Below the pieces are notes generated by a model. It was not told where the DNA came from, did not search any database, and saw nothing but the letters and a program-made list of their open reading frames with translations. A DNA stretch of 64,000 nt from Bordetella sp. H567 (lineage in GTDB: Bacteria > Pseudomonadota > Gammaproteobacteria > Burkholderiales > Burkholderiaceae_B): positions 2,678,084 to 2,742,083 of the forward strand of contig NZ_CP012334.1 in assembly GCF_001704295.1 (NCBI RefSeq), written 5' to 3'. The position numbers and the translations under genes were made by a program. Positions 8,110 through 17,578 of this stretch are shown here, piece after piece. Position 1 is the first letter of the stretch, and the number at the start of each line of letters is the position of its first letter.

Positions 8110-8642
8110 GGCGATGCTCCTTGTCGATGATGAAAGCCGAAGCCGGTTCCGCCCATGGCTCGCTGGGAGCCTGGCCGTCCGCGGCCAGGCTCGTCGCGCC
8201 GGCTTGTGCAAGCCCGCGTGAGCGGCTTGCGCAGGGATGGCGGGAAAGGCCGACGCAAGTGTGCCTGATTGTGCGGTGTGGCCGCCAGCGGCGGCGATGC
8301 ACTGGCCGGCAAGAAAGGGGACCTGCCGCCGGGCAGCGACGATACGGTGGCCATCACGGGCGAGCGCCGGGGCGGTGGCGCGGCCGATGGCGGCCAGGGC
8401 GCCGGTGACCGGGAGCGGTCGCGCTTGCTCAGGGTGATGGGCCTGCGGTGGCGCGGCGCACGCGCGCTTGCCGACGCACCGCGGGGCCGTTCAATCGTCC
8501 GCCTACCACTGTTTGGCGTAGAAGCAGTACGGTTACGCCGCCAGAATAAAAGCAAGCGTATTCTGATCAGGCGATCCCAGTCTCCCTGAGCGGTGGCGGC
8601 AAGGCCAGGGCCAGCATATGTCGTGCCTTCACGAGGGTCCGC
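8110..8642. other. Long intergenic region upstream of the RND efflux operon
   Basis: 533 bases without a supported gene. It carries the promoter of the AhpD-like gene (leftward) and, at its right end, that of the efflux operon. Bases 8110-8500 are GC-rich with open frames on both strands that lack family resemblance or plausible starts. The AT-richer part is 8505-8580, where an inverted repeat lies. No adjacent TetR or two-component regulator for the pump is present. Confidence 0.6.
8543..8564. promoter_or_regulatory. Inverted repeat upstream of the RND operon (candidate operator/promoter)
   Basis: Arms AGAATA (8543-8548) and TATTCT (8559-8564) flank a 10-base spacer, about 80 bases before the adaptor-protein start. 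The spacing fits a dimeric repressor site of the TetR kind. No cognate regulator gene is adjacent, so this is a weak inference. Confidence 0.35.
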
Positions 8643-9881
8643 ATGTCCAAACGCCTCTTTGTGACCCAAGCGTTCCTGTGGGCACTGCTGTCCGGATGCC
8701 ACAAGGCACCGGTGGACCTGCCCCGTGAACCCGTCGCCGTCAGCATTCAAACCGTCGCTACCCGCGATACCCCCGTCGCCTTCGAATTCACGGCCCAGAC
8801 GCAAAGCTCGCGCGAGGTCGAAATCCGCGCGCGCGTGGACGGCTTCCTGGACAAGCGCACCTACGTCGAAGGCGATCTGGTGCGGGAAGGCCAGACGCTG
8901 TTCCTGATGGACCCTAGGCCGTTCCAGGCAGCGCTGCAGACGGCCAAGGGACAACTGGCCCAGCAGCAGGCGCGCTGGACCGTCACGCGCGCCAACCTGG
9001 CGCGCGTGCGGCCGCTGGTGGCCCAGAACGCCATCAGCAAGAAGGACCTGGACGACGCCGTGGGCAACGAACAGATGGCCGCCGCTGCCGTCATCGCCAC
9101 GCAGGGCCAGGTGCAGGCCGCCGAACTGAACCTGAGCTACACCACGATCAAATCCCCGCTGAAGGGCGTGTCCAGCTTCGCGCGGCAACAGGATGGCAGC
9201 TACGTGACCGCCACCACCCAAAGCCTGCTGACCTACGTCTACCAGGTCGATCCCATGTGGGTGAACTTCAGTATTTCCGAGAACGAACTGCTGTCCTATC
9301 GGGACCAGATCAACAAGGGGCAATTGCGTTTTCCGCCCAGAAGCCAGTTCGATGTCGCGGTCATCCTGGCCGACGGATCGCAGTACCCGCAGGTCGGGCA
9401 TATCGACTTTGCCAATCCCGCGTTCAGCACCCAGACCGGCACGTTCCTGGTGCGCGCATCGTTCTCCAATCCCGACAGCGTGCTGCGGCCGGGCCAGTTC
9501 GTGCGGGCGCGCGTATCGGGAGCGATACGCCCGAATGCCGTCCTGGTGCCGCAAAGAGCCGTATTGCAGGGCTCGAAAAGCCATTTCGTCTGGGTGGTGG
9601 ACAAGGATGACAAGCCGCACCAGCAGGTGGTGGAGGTCGGCAGCTGGCAGGGCGATGATTGGTTCATCCTGGAAGGCTTGAAGGCGGGCGAACGGATCGT
9701 CGTCGATGGCGCGATACGGGTCGCGGCCGATACACCGCTGAAGATCGTGCCGGATGGGGCGGCCGGCGGCAGTGGCGGCGGCCCGGGCGGGGAAAGCGGC
9801 GCCGCGGGCAATGCCGGGCAGCGCGAGCACGGAGATGCCGCGGGTCCGCCACGCCAGGCTGACAGCAGGTCCAACGGTTGA
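8643..9881 (+). CDS. RND efflux periplasmic adaptor lipoprotein (AcrA/MexA type)
   Basis: The 412-residue protein is the membrane-fusion subunit that links an inner-membrane RND pump to an outer-membrane channel. The signal peptide ends in a lipobox (LLSGC, Cys19), so it is lipid-anchored in the periplasm. The lipoyl half-motif (RARVDGFLDKRTYVEGDLV), the coiled-coil hairpin (about residues 95-160) and beta-barrel region (IRPNAVLVPQRAVLQG) follow in the usual order. The last 40 residues are Gly/Ala-rich and probably disordered. It is the first gene of adaptor-pump-channel, with the pump start 15 bp downstream. Confidence 0.95.
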   Translation: MSKRLFVTQAFLWALLSGCHKAPVDLPREPVAVSIQTVATRDTPVAFEFTAQTQSSREVEIRARVDGFLDKRTYVEGDLVREGQTLFLMDPRPFQAALQTAKGQLAQQQARWTVTRANLARVRPLVAQNAISKKDLDDAVGNEQMAAAAVIATQGQVQAAELNLSYTTIKSPLKGVSSFARQQDGSYVTATTQSLLTYVYQVDPMWVNFSISENELLSYRDQINKGQLRFPPRSQFDVAVILADGSQYPQVGHIDFANPAFSTQTGTFLVRASFSNPDSVLRPGQFVRARVSGAIRPNAVLVPQRAVLQGSKSHFVWVVDKDDKPHQQVVEVGSWQGDDWFILEGLKAGERIVVDGAIRVAADTPLKIVPDGAAGGSGGGPGGESGAAGNAGQREHGDAAGPPRQADSRSNG

Positions 9882-9896
9882 TCGCCGGAGCCGAGG

Positions 9897-12800
9897 ATGA
9901 ACATTTCGCACTTCTGCATCGACCGCCCGATCTTCGCCTCGGTAATTTCCATCATCATCACGCTGGCAGGGGCCGTCGCGATGCTGGTGCTTCCCGTCGC
10001 GCAGTATCCGGAGATCACGCCTCCCCAGATCACCATCAGCGCGACCTATCCCGGCGCAAGCGCCGATGTGGTGGCGAACAACGTCGCGGCGCCCATCGAG
10101 CAGCAGGTCAATGGCGCCGACAATATGATCTACATGAATTCGTCCAGCTCCTCCACGGGGAACCTGACGATCAATGCGTTTTTCGAGATCGGCACCAATC
10201 CGGAACTGGCGCAGGTGGACGTGCAAAACCGGGTGAACCTGGCCTTGCCCCAGGTGCCGCAGTCCGTACAGGCCCAGGGCATACAGGTGCAGAAGAAGTC
10301 TTCCGCCTTCATGATGGTGATCGCGGTGTACTCGCCCGAGCAGCGCTACGATGCGACGTATATCGCCAACTACACGAATATCTATGTACTGGACGCACTG
10401 AAGCGCATACCGGGCGCCAACCAGTCGGCCATCTTCGGCACGCCGGACTACGCGATGCGCATCTGGCTCAAGCCCGATCGCATGGCGCAGCTGAAGGTCA
10501 CTGCTGCCGACGTGCAGAAGGCGGTGTCCAACCAGAACGAACAGTTCGCCGTGGGCCGTATCGGCCAGTCGCCGACCGGCGGCCCGGTGGAGCAGTCCTT
10601 CGCGGTGACGACCCGCGGCCGCCTGACGGAGCCCGCCGAGTTCGAGAACATCATCATCCGGGCCGCCAGCGGCGGTGCCGCCATTGTGCGGCTGAAGGAC
10701 ATCGGCAGGGCCGAACTGGGGCAGAAGGACTATTCCATACGCAGCCGCTACCAGGGCAAGCCGGCGACCGTCCTGGCGGTGTACCAGCAACCGGGCGCCA
10801 ACGCGCTGGACGTGTCCAACCGGGTGCGGGCCACGCTGGCCGAGCTGAAGAAGACCTTTCCGGAAGGGCTGGAGTACAGCATCGCGATGGATACCACGGA
10901 ATTCACGCGGGCCTCCATCAGCGATGTCATCCACACCTTCTTCGAAGCGCTCGTGCTGGTGGTCATTGTGGTGTACGTCTTCCTGCAGAGCCTGCGCGCG
11001 ACGCTGATTCCCATCGTCGCGGTGCCGATCTCGATCGTGGGGACCTGTGTCGGCATGCTGGCGCTGGGATTTTCGATCAACATGCTGACGTTGTTCGGCA
11101 TGGTGCTGGCCATCGGCATCGTGGTCGATGACGCCATCGTCGTGATCGAAAACGTCGAACGCAATATGACCGTGCACAAGCTGGATCCCAAGGCCGCCGC
11201 CAAGCGGGCCATGGACGAGGTGGCCGGCCCCGTCGTGGCCATTGTCCTCGTGCTGTGCGCGGTATTCATTCCGGTCGCCTTCATCGGCGGGATCACGGGA
11301 CAGCTCTACAAGCAGTTCGCCATCACGATCGCCATCTCGGTGGTGCTTTCGGGGGTGGTCGCGCTGACCCTGTCGCCCGCCCTGGCGGCTTTGCTGCTCA
11401 AGCCCGGCCACCATGAGAAGAAAGGCTTTTTCCGCTGGTTCGAGCGCAACTTCACGCGGATGACGAACGGCTATACCAGCGGGGTCAAATGGATGATCCG
11501 GCGCTCCGCGATCGGGCTGCTGCTGTTCGCCGGTCTGGTGGGGCTGTCGGTCTGGATGATGCGCATCCTGCCGACTTCTTTTCTGCCGCCGGAAGACCAG
11601 GGCTACCTGCTCGGCCAGGTCATCATGCCGGACGCGGCCAGCCTGGATCGCACCGGCGACGTGTCGCGCCGCGTGACGGACTATTTCCTGGAACAGCCCG
11701 CCGTCGCCGCCGTGGCCATGGTCGACGGCTATAGCCTGCTGGACAACCAGAACAAGAATAATGCCGCGACATTCTTCGTCGGATTCAAGTCGTTCGACGA
11801 GCGGTATACGTCGGATAACATCCGCACGCAGAACGCCCGGGCCGTGCTGCTGGCGGCCTACGCCAACCTGGCGCATGTGCAGGAGGGCATCGTCGTGCCC
11901 GTCAATCCGCCCGCCATTCCGGGGCTGGGGACGACCGGCGGCACGGAGGTGTGGATACAAAGCCAGGGCGACGCCACGATCGCGCAGCTGGCCGGCGTGG
12001 TGCAGCGCTATATCGCCAAGGCACAGCAGCGGCCCGAACTGGCGCGGGTGACCTCCACCTTCAACGCCTCCTCGCAGCAGCTCCTGGTGGAGGTGGACCG
12101 CGACAAATCCGAAACGCTGGGCGTGCCCGTGGAGGACGTGTACAGCGCCATGCAAACCATGTTCGGGTCCTTGTACGTGTCCCAGTTCAATCGCTCCAGC
12201 CGGCTGTGGCAGGTGATCCTGCAGGCGGAATCGGCTTACCGCCTGCGGCCGGAAGACCTGTCGCAAATCTACACCCGCAGCAAGAACGGCGACATGGTGC
12301 CCTTGAGTTCGGTGGTCCGGACCCGGTACGTCACGGGCCCCGACCTGGTGACGCGCTTTAACAACTTCCCCGCCATCAAGGTAACCGTCAACACGGCGCC
12401 GGGCTATAGCGCGGGCCAGTCCACGCAGGTCCTGGAAGAGATCGGGGCCGAGGTGCTGCCTTCCGGATACTCGCTGGGATGGAGCGGCGAGGCCTACGAA
12501 TCGCGCAAGGCGGGCAATACGTCCGTCCTGGTCTTTGCCTTCGGGCTGGTGATGGTATTCCTTATCCTGGCGGCGCAATACGAGAAGTGGAGCCTGCCGC
12601 TGGGCGTACTGATGACCGTGCCTTTCGCCTTGTTCGGGGCGCTGGCCGCCACGCTCGCCAGAGGCCTGGAAAACGATGTGTATTTCCAGATCGGCCTGAC
12701 CATGCTGGTTGCCCTGGCGGCAAAGAACGCCATTCTGATCTTCGAGTTCGCGGTGCTGAACCGCCAGACCGGCGCATCGATCTACGATGCCGCCGTCGTC

Positions 12801-13145
12801 GCGGCCAACGAGCGGCTGCGGCCCATCATCATGACGTCGCTGGCCTTCATCCTGGGCTGCGTGCCGCTGGCCATCGCCACGGGTGCCGCCGCCAACAGCC
12901 GCCATTCGATCGGCACCGGGGTGATCGGCGGCATGCTCGGCGCCACGGTCATCGCCGTGTTCTTCATTCCGATGTTCTTCTATGTCCTGGAGAGAATGTC
13001 GGAGAAAAAGGGCGGGCAGCCCGCGCCCGAATCGCCGGCCGCGGCGGACGTGGCCGCCGGCAGGCACGATGCGCCGCCGGGCGGCGTGGCGCATGGCGCG
13101 GCCGCGGTCGGCCCGCGGCCGTCGGCCAAGCGCGATGGCGAATGA
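9897..13145 (+). CDS. RND multidrug efflux pump, inner-membrane subunit (AcrB/HAE1 type)
   Basis: This 1082-residue proton/drug antiporter has the full 12-helix, two-porter-domain length of the HAE1 family. Proton-relay residues are present: the Asp pair in VVDDAIVVIENVER (Asp411-Asp412) in TM4 and the Lys in AAKNAILIFEFA (near 943) in TM10. The N-terminus (SHFCIDRPIFASVISI) is typical. The tail after the last helix is Pro/Ala-rich. It is between the adaptor and an outer-membrane factor gene that begins at its stop. Substrate range cannot be predicted; AcrB/MexB-like pumps export hydrophobic drugs, dyes and solvents. Confidence 0.97.
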   Translation: MNISHFCIDRPIFASVISIIITLAGAVAMLVLPVAQYPEITPPQITISATYPGASADVVANNVAAPIEQQVNGADNMIYMNSSSSSTGNLTINAFFEIGTNPELAQVDVQNRVNLALPQVPQSVQAQGIQVQKKSSAFMMVIAVYSPEQRYDATYIANYTNIYVLDALKRIPGANQSAIFGTPDYAMRIWLKPDRMAQLKVTAADVQKAVSNQNEQFAVGRIGQSPTGGPVEQSFAVTTRGRLTEPAEFENIIIRAASGGAAIVRLKDIGRAELGQKDYSIRSRYQGKPATVLAVYQQPGANALDVSNRVRATLAELKKTFPEGLEYSIAMDTTEFTRASISDVIHTFFEALVLVVIVVYVFLQSLRATLIPIVAVPISIVGTCVGMLALGFSINMLTLFGMVLAIGIVVDDAIVVIENVERNMTVHKLDPKAAAKRAMDEVAGPVVAIVLVLCAVFIPVAFIGGITGQLYKQFAITIAISVVLSGVVALTLSPALAALLLKPGHHEKKGFFRWFERNFTRMTNGYTSGVKWMIRRSAIGLLLFAGLVGLSVWMMRILPTSFLPPEDQGYLLGQVIMPDAASLDRTGDVSRRVTDYFLEQPAVAAVAMVDGYSLLDNQNKNNAATFFVGFKSFDERYTSDNIRTQNARAVLLAAYANLAHVQEGIVVPVNPPAIPGLGTTGGTEVWIQSQGDATIAQLAGVVQRYIAKAQQRPELARVTSTFNASSQQLLVEVDRDKSETLGVPVEDVYSAMQTMFGSLYVSQFNRSSRLWQVILQAESAYRLRPEDLSQIYTRSKNGDMVPLSSVVRTRYVTGPDLVTRFNNFPAIKVTVNTAPGYSAGQSTQVLEEIGAEVLPSGYSLGWSGEAYESRKAGNTSVLVFAFGLVMVFLILAAQYEKWSLPLGVLMTVPFALFGALAATLARGLENDVYFQIGLTMLVALAAKNAILIFEFAVLNRQTGASIYDAAVVAANERLRPIIMTSLAFILGCVPLAIATGAAANSRHSIGTGVIGGMLGATVIAVFFIPMFFYVLERMSEKKGGQPAPESPAAADVAAGRHDAPPGGVAHGAAAVGPRPSAKRDGE

Positions 13146-14574
13146 TATGCGTGTAGCCGCCATCGCCCCGGTCGTCTGCATGCTCCTTGGCGGATGCCTG
13201 CTCGGCCCGGACTACAAGCACCCCGAGATCGATACGCCGCCGTCCTTCCGATTCGCCGACCAGGAAGCGCGCGAGGTCGTCGATACGGTGTGGTGGCGGC
13301 AATTCCAGGATCCGACCCTGGACACGCTGATCGCGCAGGCGCTGGCCGGCAACAAGGACGTGCAGATCGCCGCCGCCCGCATCGAGCAATACCTGGGACA
13401 GCTGCAGACCACCCGCGCACAACTGTTTCCGCAGGTGGGCGCCGGGGTACAGGCGGAACGACAGGGACTGCCGATCGGCTCGGTCGGCCTGCCGGAGAAC
13501 GTCGGGCCGGTATTCAACCAGTATTCGGCCACGCTATCCGCATCCTGGGAAATCGATGTGTTCGGGCGCCTGCGCCGGCAGACCGAAGCCGCGCGCGCCC
13601 TGCTGCTGTCCAGCGAAGAGGGCAGGCGGGCGACGATCCTGGCGCTGGTCGCCTCCGTGGCGTCCGCCTATATCAACCTGGTGGCACTGGATCGGCAACT
13701 GGACATCGCCCACGCCACCGCGGACAGTCGCGGCGAATCCGTGCGCATCTTCACGCTGCGCTACAGCTATGGCGAAGTGTCCGAAATGGAGCTGGCACAA
13801 AGCCAGTCCGAATACCAGGCCGCGTTGGCCACGATACCACAACTGGAGCTGCAGATCGGGCAGCAGGAAGACGGGCTTTCGATCCTGCTGGGCCGCAATC
13901 CCACCGCCGTCCCGCGAGACCGTGCACTGGGCCAGCTGGTGCTGCCCGACCTGCCGGCGGGACTTCCGTCCCAGCTGTTGACGCGCCGGCCCGACCTGCG
14001 GCAGGCGGAGCAGAACCTGATCGCCGCCAATGCGCTGATAGGCGCGGCGCGCGCGCTGTATTTTCCGACGATTTCGCTGACGGGCGCATTCGGAACCGCC
14101 AGCACCCAGTTCTCCAATCTGTTCACCGGTGCGTCGAAGGTCTGGTCCTTTGCCGGTGTGGTCACGGTGCCGATCTTCACGGCCGGCGCCATCGGCGGCC
14201 AGGTGCGGCAGGCCGAAGCGCAGCACCAGCAGGTCCTGCTGCAATACGAGAAATCCATACAGGTCGCCTTCCAGGAGGTGTCCGACTCCCTGATCAGCCT
14301 GCGCAAAACGCGCGAGGCGCTGGCTGTGCAGGGCAAGCAGGTGGAGGCGCTGGGCCGTTACGCGCGCCTGGCCCGCCTGCGGTACGAAGGCGGCTACACC
14401 AGCTATATCGAAGTGCTGGACGCCGAACGCAGCCTGTTCAACTCACAGCTGCAGCAGGCGCAGACCCAAGGTGCAGTCTTCGCGTCCATGGTCCAGCTGT
14501 ACAAGGCGATGGGCGGAGGCTGGGTACTGGATGCGGAGCGCATGACCGGGCCGGAAACCGCGGCTTCGGATTGA
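13135..14574 (+). CDS. RND efflux outer-membrane channel lipoprotein (OprM/NodT family)
   Basis: The roughly 479-residue protein is the TolC-like outer-membrane factor of the efflux system. The lipobox LLGGC gives a lipidated Cys (Cys21 from the chosen start). The motif LLGPDYKHPEIDTPPSFRF is typical of the NodT family, and two repeated outer-membrane-efflux domains follow (about 60-250 and 265-460). The start at 13135 overlaps the pump gene by 11 bp. An ATG at 13147, just after the pump stop, is equally possible and would remove four residues. In either case translation is coupled. Confidence 0.94.
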   Translation: MANDMRVAAIAPVVCMLLGGCLLGPDYKHPEIDTPPSFRFADQEAREVVDTVWWRQFQDPTLDTLIAQALAGNKDVQIAAARIEQYLGQLQTTRAQLFPQVGAGVQAERQGLPIGSVGLPENVGPVFNQYSATLSASWEIDVFGRLRRQTEAARALLLSSEEGRRATILALVASVASAYINLVALDRQLDIAHATADSRGESVRIFTLRYSYGEVSEMELAQSQSEYQAALATIPQLELQIGQQEDGLSILLGRNPTAVPRDRALGQLVLPDLPAGLPSQLLTRRPDLRQAEQNLIAANALIGAARALYFPTISLTGAFGTASTQFSNLFTGASKVWSFAGVVTVPIFTAGAIGGQVRQAEAQHQQVLLQYEKSIQVAFQEVSDSLISLRKTREALAVQGKQVEALGRYARLARLRYEGGYTSYIEVLDAERSLFNSQLQQAQTQGAVFASMVQLYKAMGGGWVLDAERMTGPETAASD

Positions 14575-14746
14575 AGGGGGAGGGCAGGTAGTGTGCGTGC
14601 ATCGCTAATGTTCATCGGGAAACCATGTCGCGCATCGCGACGACCGGGAAACTGGGGAACACGCCGTCGGCAATCCTACACCGCCAATAGAGATCGACAT
14701 CGATAGGAATCAGTCGCCGACGCGCTGCCCCCGGTACCGGAAACGT

Positions 14747-17515
14747 ATGGGGAATGCCATGAAGAACGGAACAGGCAGTGGCCAGCAACTGGACCATTTG
14801 TTTGCGAACTCGGCCGCGCGCGCGGATCGCTGGCGCGATCTGAATGCCAAGGCGCAGACTTGGGCCGCGCAAGCACGCGGCGGCAAGGAAAGCAGGGACG
14901 TGGACGCCGTGCGCGATGCGCTGTCGGCGCTACGGCCCATGGAAAGCTATTTCGCCTATCCCGGCGCGCATCTGCTTCGGGTCCTGGACGAGCGCATCGC
15001 CGATAGCGATGCCTTGGGCGCGGCAAGGTTGATCCTGCGCATGAGCAACGCGCTGCTCTCAGGCAGCTACCGCTACAACGACGGGGAATGGGAAGCCAGG
15101 GAGGACGCGGTCGATGAAGCGCCCGATCGCAGGCCCCCGGGGCTGGGCGGCGCCCAGGGACGGCGCCCGTATTTCGAGGCCTTGTTCGTTTCCCCGGCCC
15201 CGGCGGCACGCCTGCCTGCCATGGCCGAGGAAATCCGTCGTCTGCGACGGCCCGATGACTTCGCGATCTACGAACCTGTCATGGTCGGCAGCTTCGAGGA
15301 TGCCTTCCTGGCCGCGGTGCTGAACGGGAAGATAGAGGCGGTGGTGATCTACGACGGCATCCCGGTGCCGTCCCAGCATGACGTGCCGCTGCTGCGCGAC
15401 TTCCTGACGGTCTACCAGAACCTGGATACATCGACGGACGCGCCGCGCGAGGTCGGTGTCAAGCTGGCGAGCGTGCTGAAACGACTGCGTCCCGAGCTGG
15501 ACATTTATCTGCTGACCGACCGCGAGGTCGAGAAGCTGGCCGGCGATCGGGCGGCGTCGGCGATCCGGCGGGTCTTCTACGAGGTGGAAGAACCCATGGA
15601 AATACACCTGAATATCCTGGAGGGCGTGCAGGACCGGCAGGAGACGCCGCACTTCGACAATCTGAAGCGCTATGCCTCGCGTCCCATCAGTACCTTCCAT
15701 GCGCTGCCGATCGCGCGCGGAAAATCCATCATCAAATCGAACTGGATACGCGATTTCGGCGAGTTCTACGGCTTGAGCCTTTTCCTGGCGGAGACCTCGG
15801 CGACCACCGGCGGACTGGACAGCATGCTCGAGCCCACGGGCAATATCAAGGCCGCGCAGGAGAAGTTCGCCCGGGCCGTCGGGGCCGACCACGTGTTCTT
15901 CGTCACCAACGGCACTTCCACCTCCAACAAGATGGTCTACCAGGCGGTGACCAAGCCGGGCGATATCGTCATCGTCGATCGCAACTGCCATAAGTCCCAC
16001 CACTACGGCATGGTGCTCTCCGGCGCCCAGCCGCTGTATGTGGAAGCCTTCCCGATGACGGAGTATTCGATGTATGGCGCGGTGCCGCTGCGCACCATCA
16101 AGCAGGCGCTGCTGGCGCTGAAGGCCGAAGGCAGGCTGGACCGCGTGGCGATGGTGACCTTGACGAATTGCACCTTCGACGGCCATATCTACAACACGCG
16201 CCGGGTCATGGAGGAATGCCTGGCCATCAAGCCGGACCTGATATTTCTGTGGGACGAGGCGTGGTTCGGCTTCGCCCGGTGGTCGCCGTTTCTACGGCAG
16301 CGCACGGCCATGGGCGCGGCCGAAGCGCTGCAAGCCTGGCGCGCCGAACCGTCGGCGATGGAGGCCTGGAACGCACAGGCACAGGAGCTGGGCGAAGATC
16401 TCGATCCCCAGGATCCCCGCCTGCTGGATCGGCGCCTGGTGCCCGATCCCCGCAAGATGCGCATACGGGTGTACGAAACGGATTCCGTCCACAAGTCCAT
16501 GTCCTGCCTGCGACAAGGCTCCATCGTGGCCGTGCGTGACGAGGACTACAACCATCATGCCTCCGCCTTTCGCGAGGCGGTCTTCATCCACGCGTCGACC
16601 TCGCCGAACGCGCAGATTATCGGTTCGCTGGACGTGGCGCGCCGCCAGATGGAGCTGGAAGGCTACGAACTCGTGATGCGCGCGATCGAAATCGCGCTGG
16701 CCATCCGCAAGGCGGTCGCGGGTCATCCCCTGATCTCCAAGTATTTCAGCGTGCTGGGCGCGGACAAAATGGTTCCCGCGGAATTCCGGCCATCCGGATT
16801 CGTCGACTACCTGGCGCCTGGAACCAACTGGCTGACGGCGGCCAAGGCGATAAAGGAAGACGAGTTCGTGCTGGACCCGACGCGCATCACGCTGGTTTGC
16901 GGCACGGCGGGGTTTGACGGGACGAGCTTCAAGAACCTGCTGGCCTCCCGCTACAACATCCAGTTGAACAAGACTTCGCGCAACAGCGTGCTGTTACAGA
17001 GCAACATCAACAACACGCGCAGCGACGTGGCGCTGCTGATCAAGGTGCTGCTGGAAATCTCCGAGGAAATCGAAGCGGGGCTCCAGGAAGCAGGCGAGGC
17101 CGGTCAGGAGGCGTTTGCCGCCAAGGTGAGGAGCCTGATGGAGGACGTGCCCAACCTCCCGAATTTCAGTCGCTTCCATGACGGCTATCGCGAGGATCCA
17201 GGCAGCGACACGCTGGAGGGCGACATGCGTACCGCCTTCTTTGCCGCCTACAGCGAGGAGGATTGCGAGTATCTCCCCCTGACCGGCACGTCGCTGGACG
17301 ACAGACTGGCGAATGGTCCGGAACTGGTGTCGGCCAATTTCGTCATCCCCTATCCACCCGGCTTTCCCATCATGGTGCCGGGGCAGATCATCGACACGGA
17401 CACGATAGGGTTCATGCGCAAGCTGGATGTGAAGGAGATCCATGGTTACAACGCGGCACGAGGCATCAAGCTGATCAAGCCATCGATCATCGGGAAGACA
17501 CGCGGTACGCGCTAG
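14747..17515 (+). CDS. Large fold-III PLP-dependent amino-acid decarboxylase (Orn/Lys/Arg decarboxylase family)
   Basis: The 922-residue protein belongs to the bacterial inducible ornithine/lysine/arginine decarboxylase family. The order is: about 150 extra N-terminal residues, a response-regulator-like wing domain (about 165-310), the PLP domain with ETSATTGGLDSMLEPTG (near 348), WDEAWFGFARW (the Asp that contacts the PLP nitrogen) and DSVHKSMS (PLP lysine Lys583), then the C-terminal domain. Classic members are 710-760 residues. Here the extra length is the N-terminal block plus a charged insertion between WDEAWF and the PLP lysine. An ATG at 14759 with GGGGA before it is an alternative start. 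Two AspT-type exchangers follow, so it probably drives decarboxylation-coupled exchange. The substrate is unknown. Confidence 0.9.
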   Translation: MGNAMKNGTGSGQQLDHLFANSAARADRWRDLNAKAQTWAAQARGGKESRDVDAVRDALSALRPMESYFAYPGAHLLRVLDERIADSDALGAARLILRMSNALLSGSYRYNDGEWEAREDAVDEAPDRRPPGLGGAQGRRPYFEALFVSPAPAARLPAMAEEIRRLRRPDDFAIYEPVMVGSFEDAFLAAVLNGKIEAVVIYDGIPVPSQHDVPLLRDFLTVYQNLDTSTDAPREVGVKLASVLKRLRPELDIYLLTDREVEKLAGDRAASAIRRVFYEVEEPMEIHLNILEGVQDRQETPHFDNLKRYASRPISTFHALPIARGKSIIKSNWIRDFGEFYGLSLFLAETSATTGGLDSMLEPTGNIKAAQEKFARAVGADHVFFVTNGTSTSNKMVYQAVTKPGDIVIVDRNCHKSHHYGMVLSGAQPLYVEAFPMTEYSMYGAVPLRTIKQALLALKAEGRLDRVAMVTLTNCTFDGHIYNTRRVMEECLAIKPDLIFLWDEAWFGFARWSPFLRQRTAMGAAEALQAWRAEPSAMEAWNAQAQELGEDLDPQDPRLLDRRLVPDPRKMRIRVYETDSVHKSMSCLRQGSIVAVRDEDYNHHASAFREAVFIHASTSPNAQIIGSLDVARRQMELEGYELVMRAIEIALAIRKAVAGHPLISKYFSVLGADKMVPAEFRPSGFVDYLAPGTNWLTAAKAIKEDEFVLDPTRITLVCGTAGFDGTSFKNLLASRYNIQLNKTSRNSVLLQSNINNTRSDVALLIKVLLEISEEIEAGLQEAGEAGQEAFAAKVRSLMEDVPNLPNFSRFHDGYREDPGSDTLEGDMRTAFFAAYSEEDCEYLPLTGTSLDDRLANGPELVSANFVIPYPPGFPIMVPGQIIDTDTIGFMRKLDVKEIHGYNAARGIKLIKPSIIGKTRGTR

Positions 17516-17524
17516 CCTTCGCGC

Positions 17525-17546
17525 GGCGCCGGCTACGCCCGGCGCC
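17525..17546 (+). terminator. GC hairpin between decarboxylase and first exchanger (possible attenuator)
   Basis: A perfect 8-base stem, GGCGCCGG/CCGGCGCC, with a 6-base loop. It starts 9 bases after the decarboxylase stop. No T-run follows, so it may protect the upstream mRNA or partly terminate, giving less exchanger than enzyme. Confidence 0.45.
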
Positions 17547-17578
17547 ACGCCACTCAATAAAAGCAAGGAGAAACGGCC

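Noticed and set aside
8106-13181. A 1691-codon open frame on the minus strand opposite the RND genes
   Set aside because: It is a shadow of GC-rich coding DNA: low-complexity Arg/Gly/His-rich translation, no family resemblance, and it runs through the whole of the adaptor and pump genes, whose products are unmistakable.
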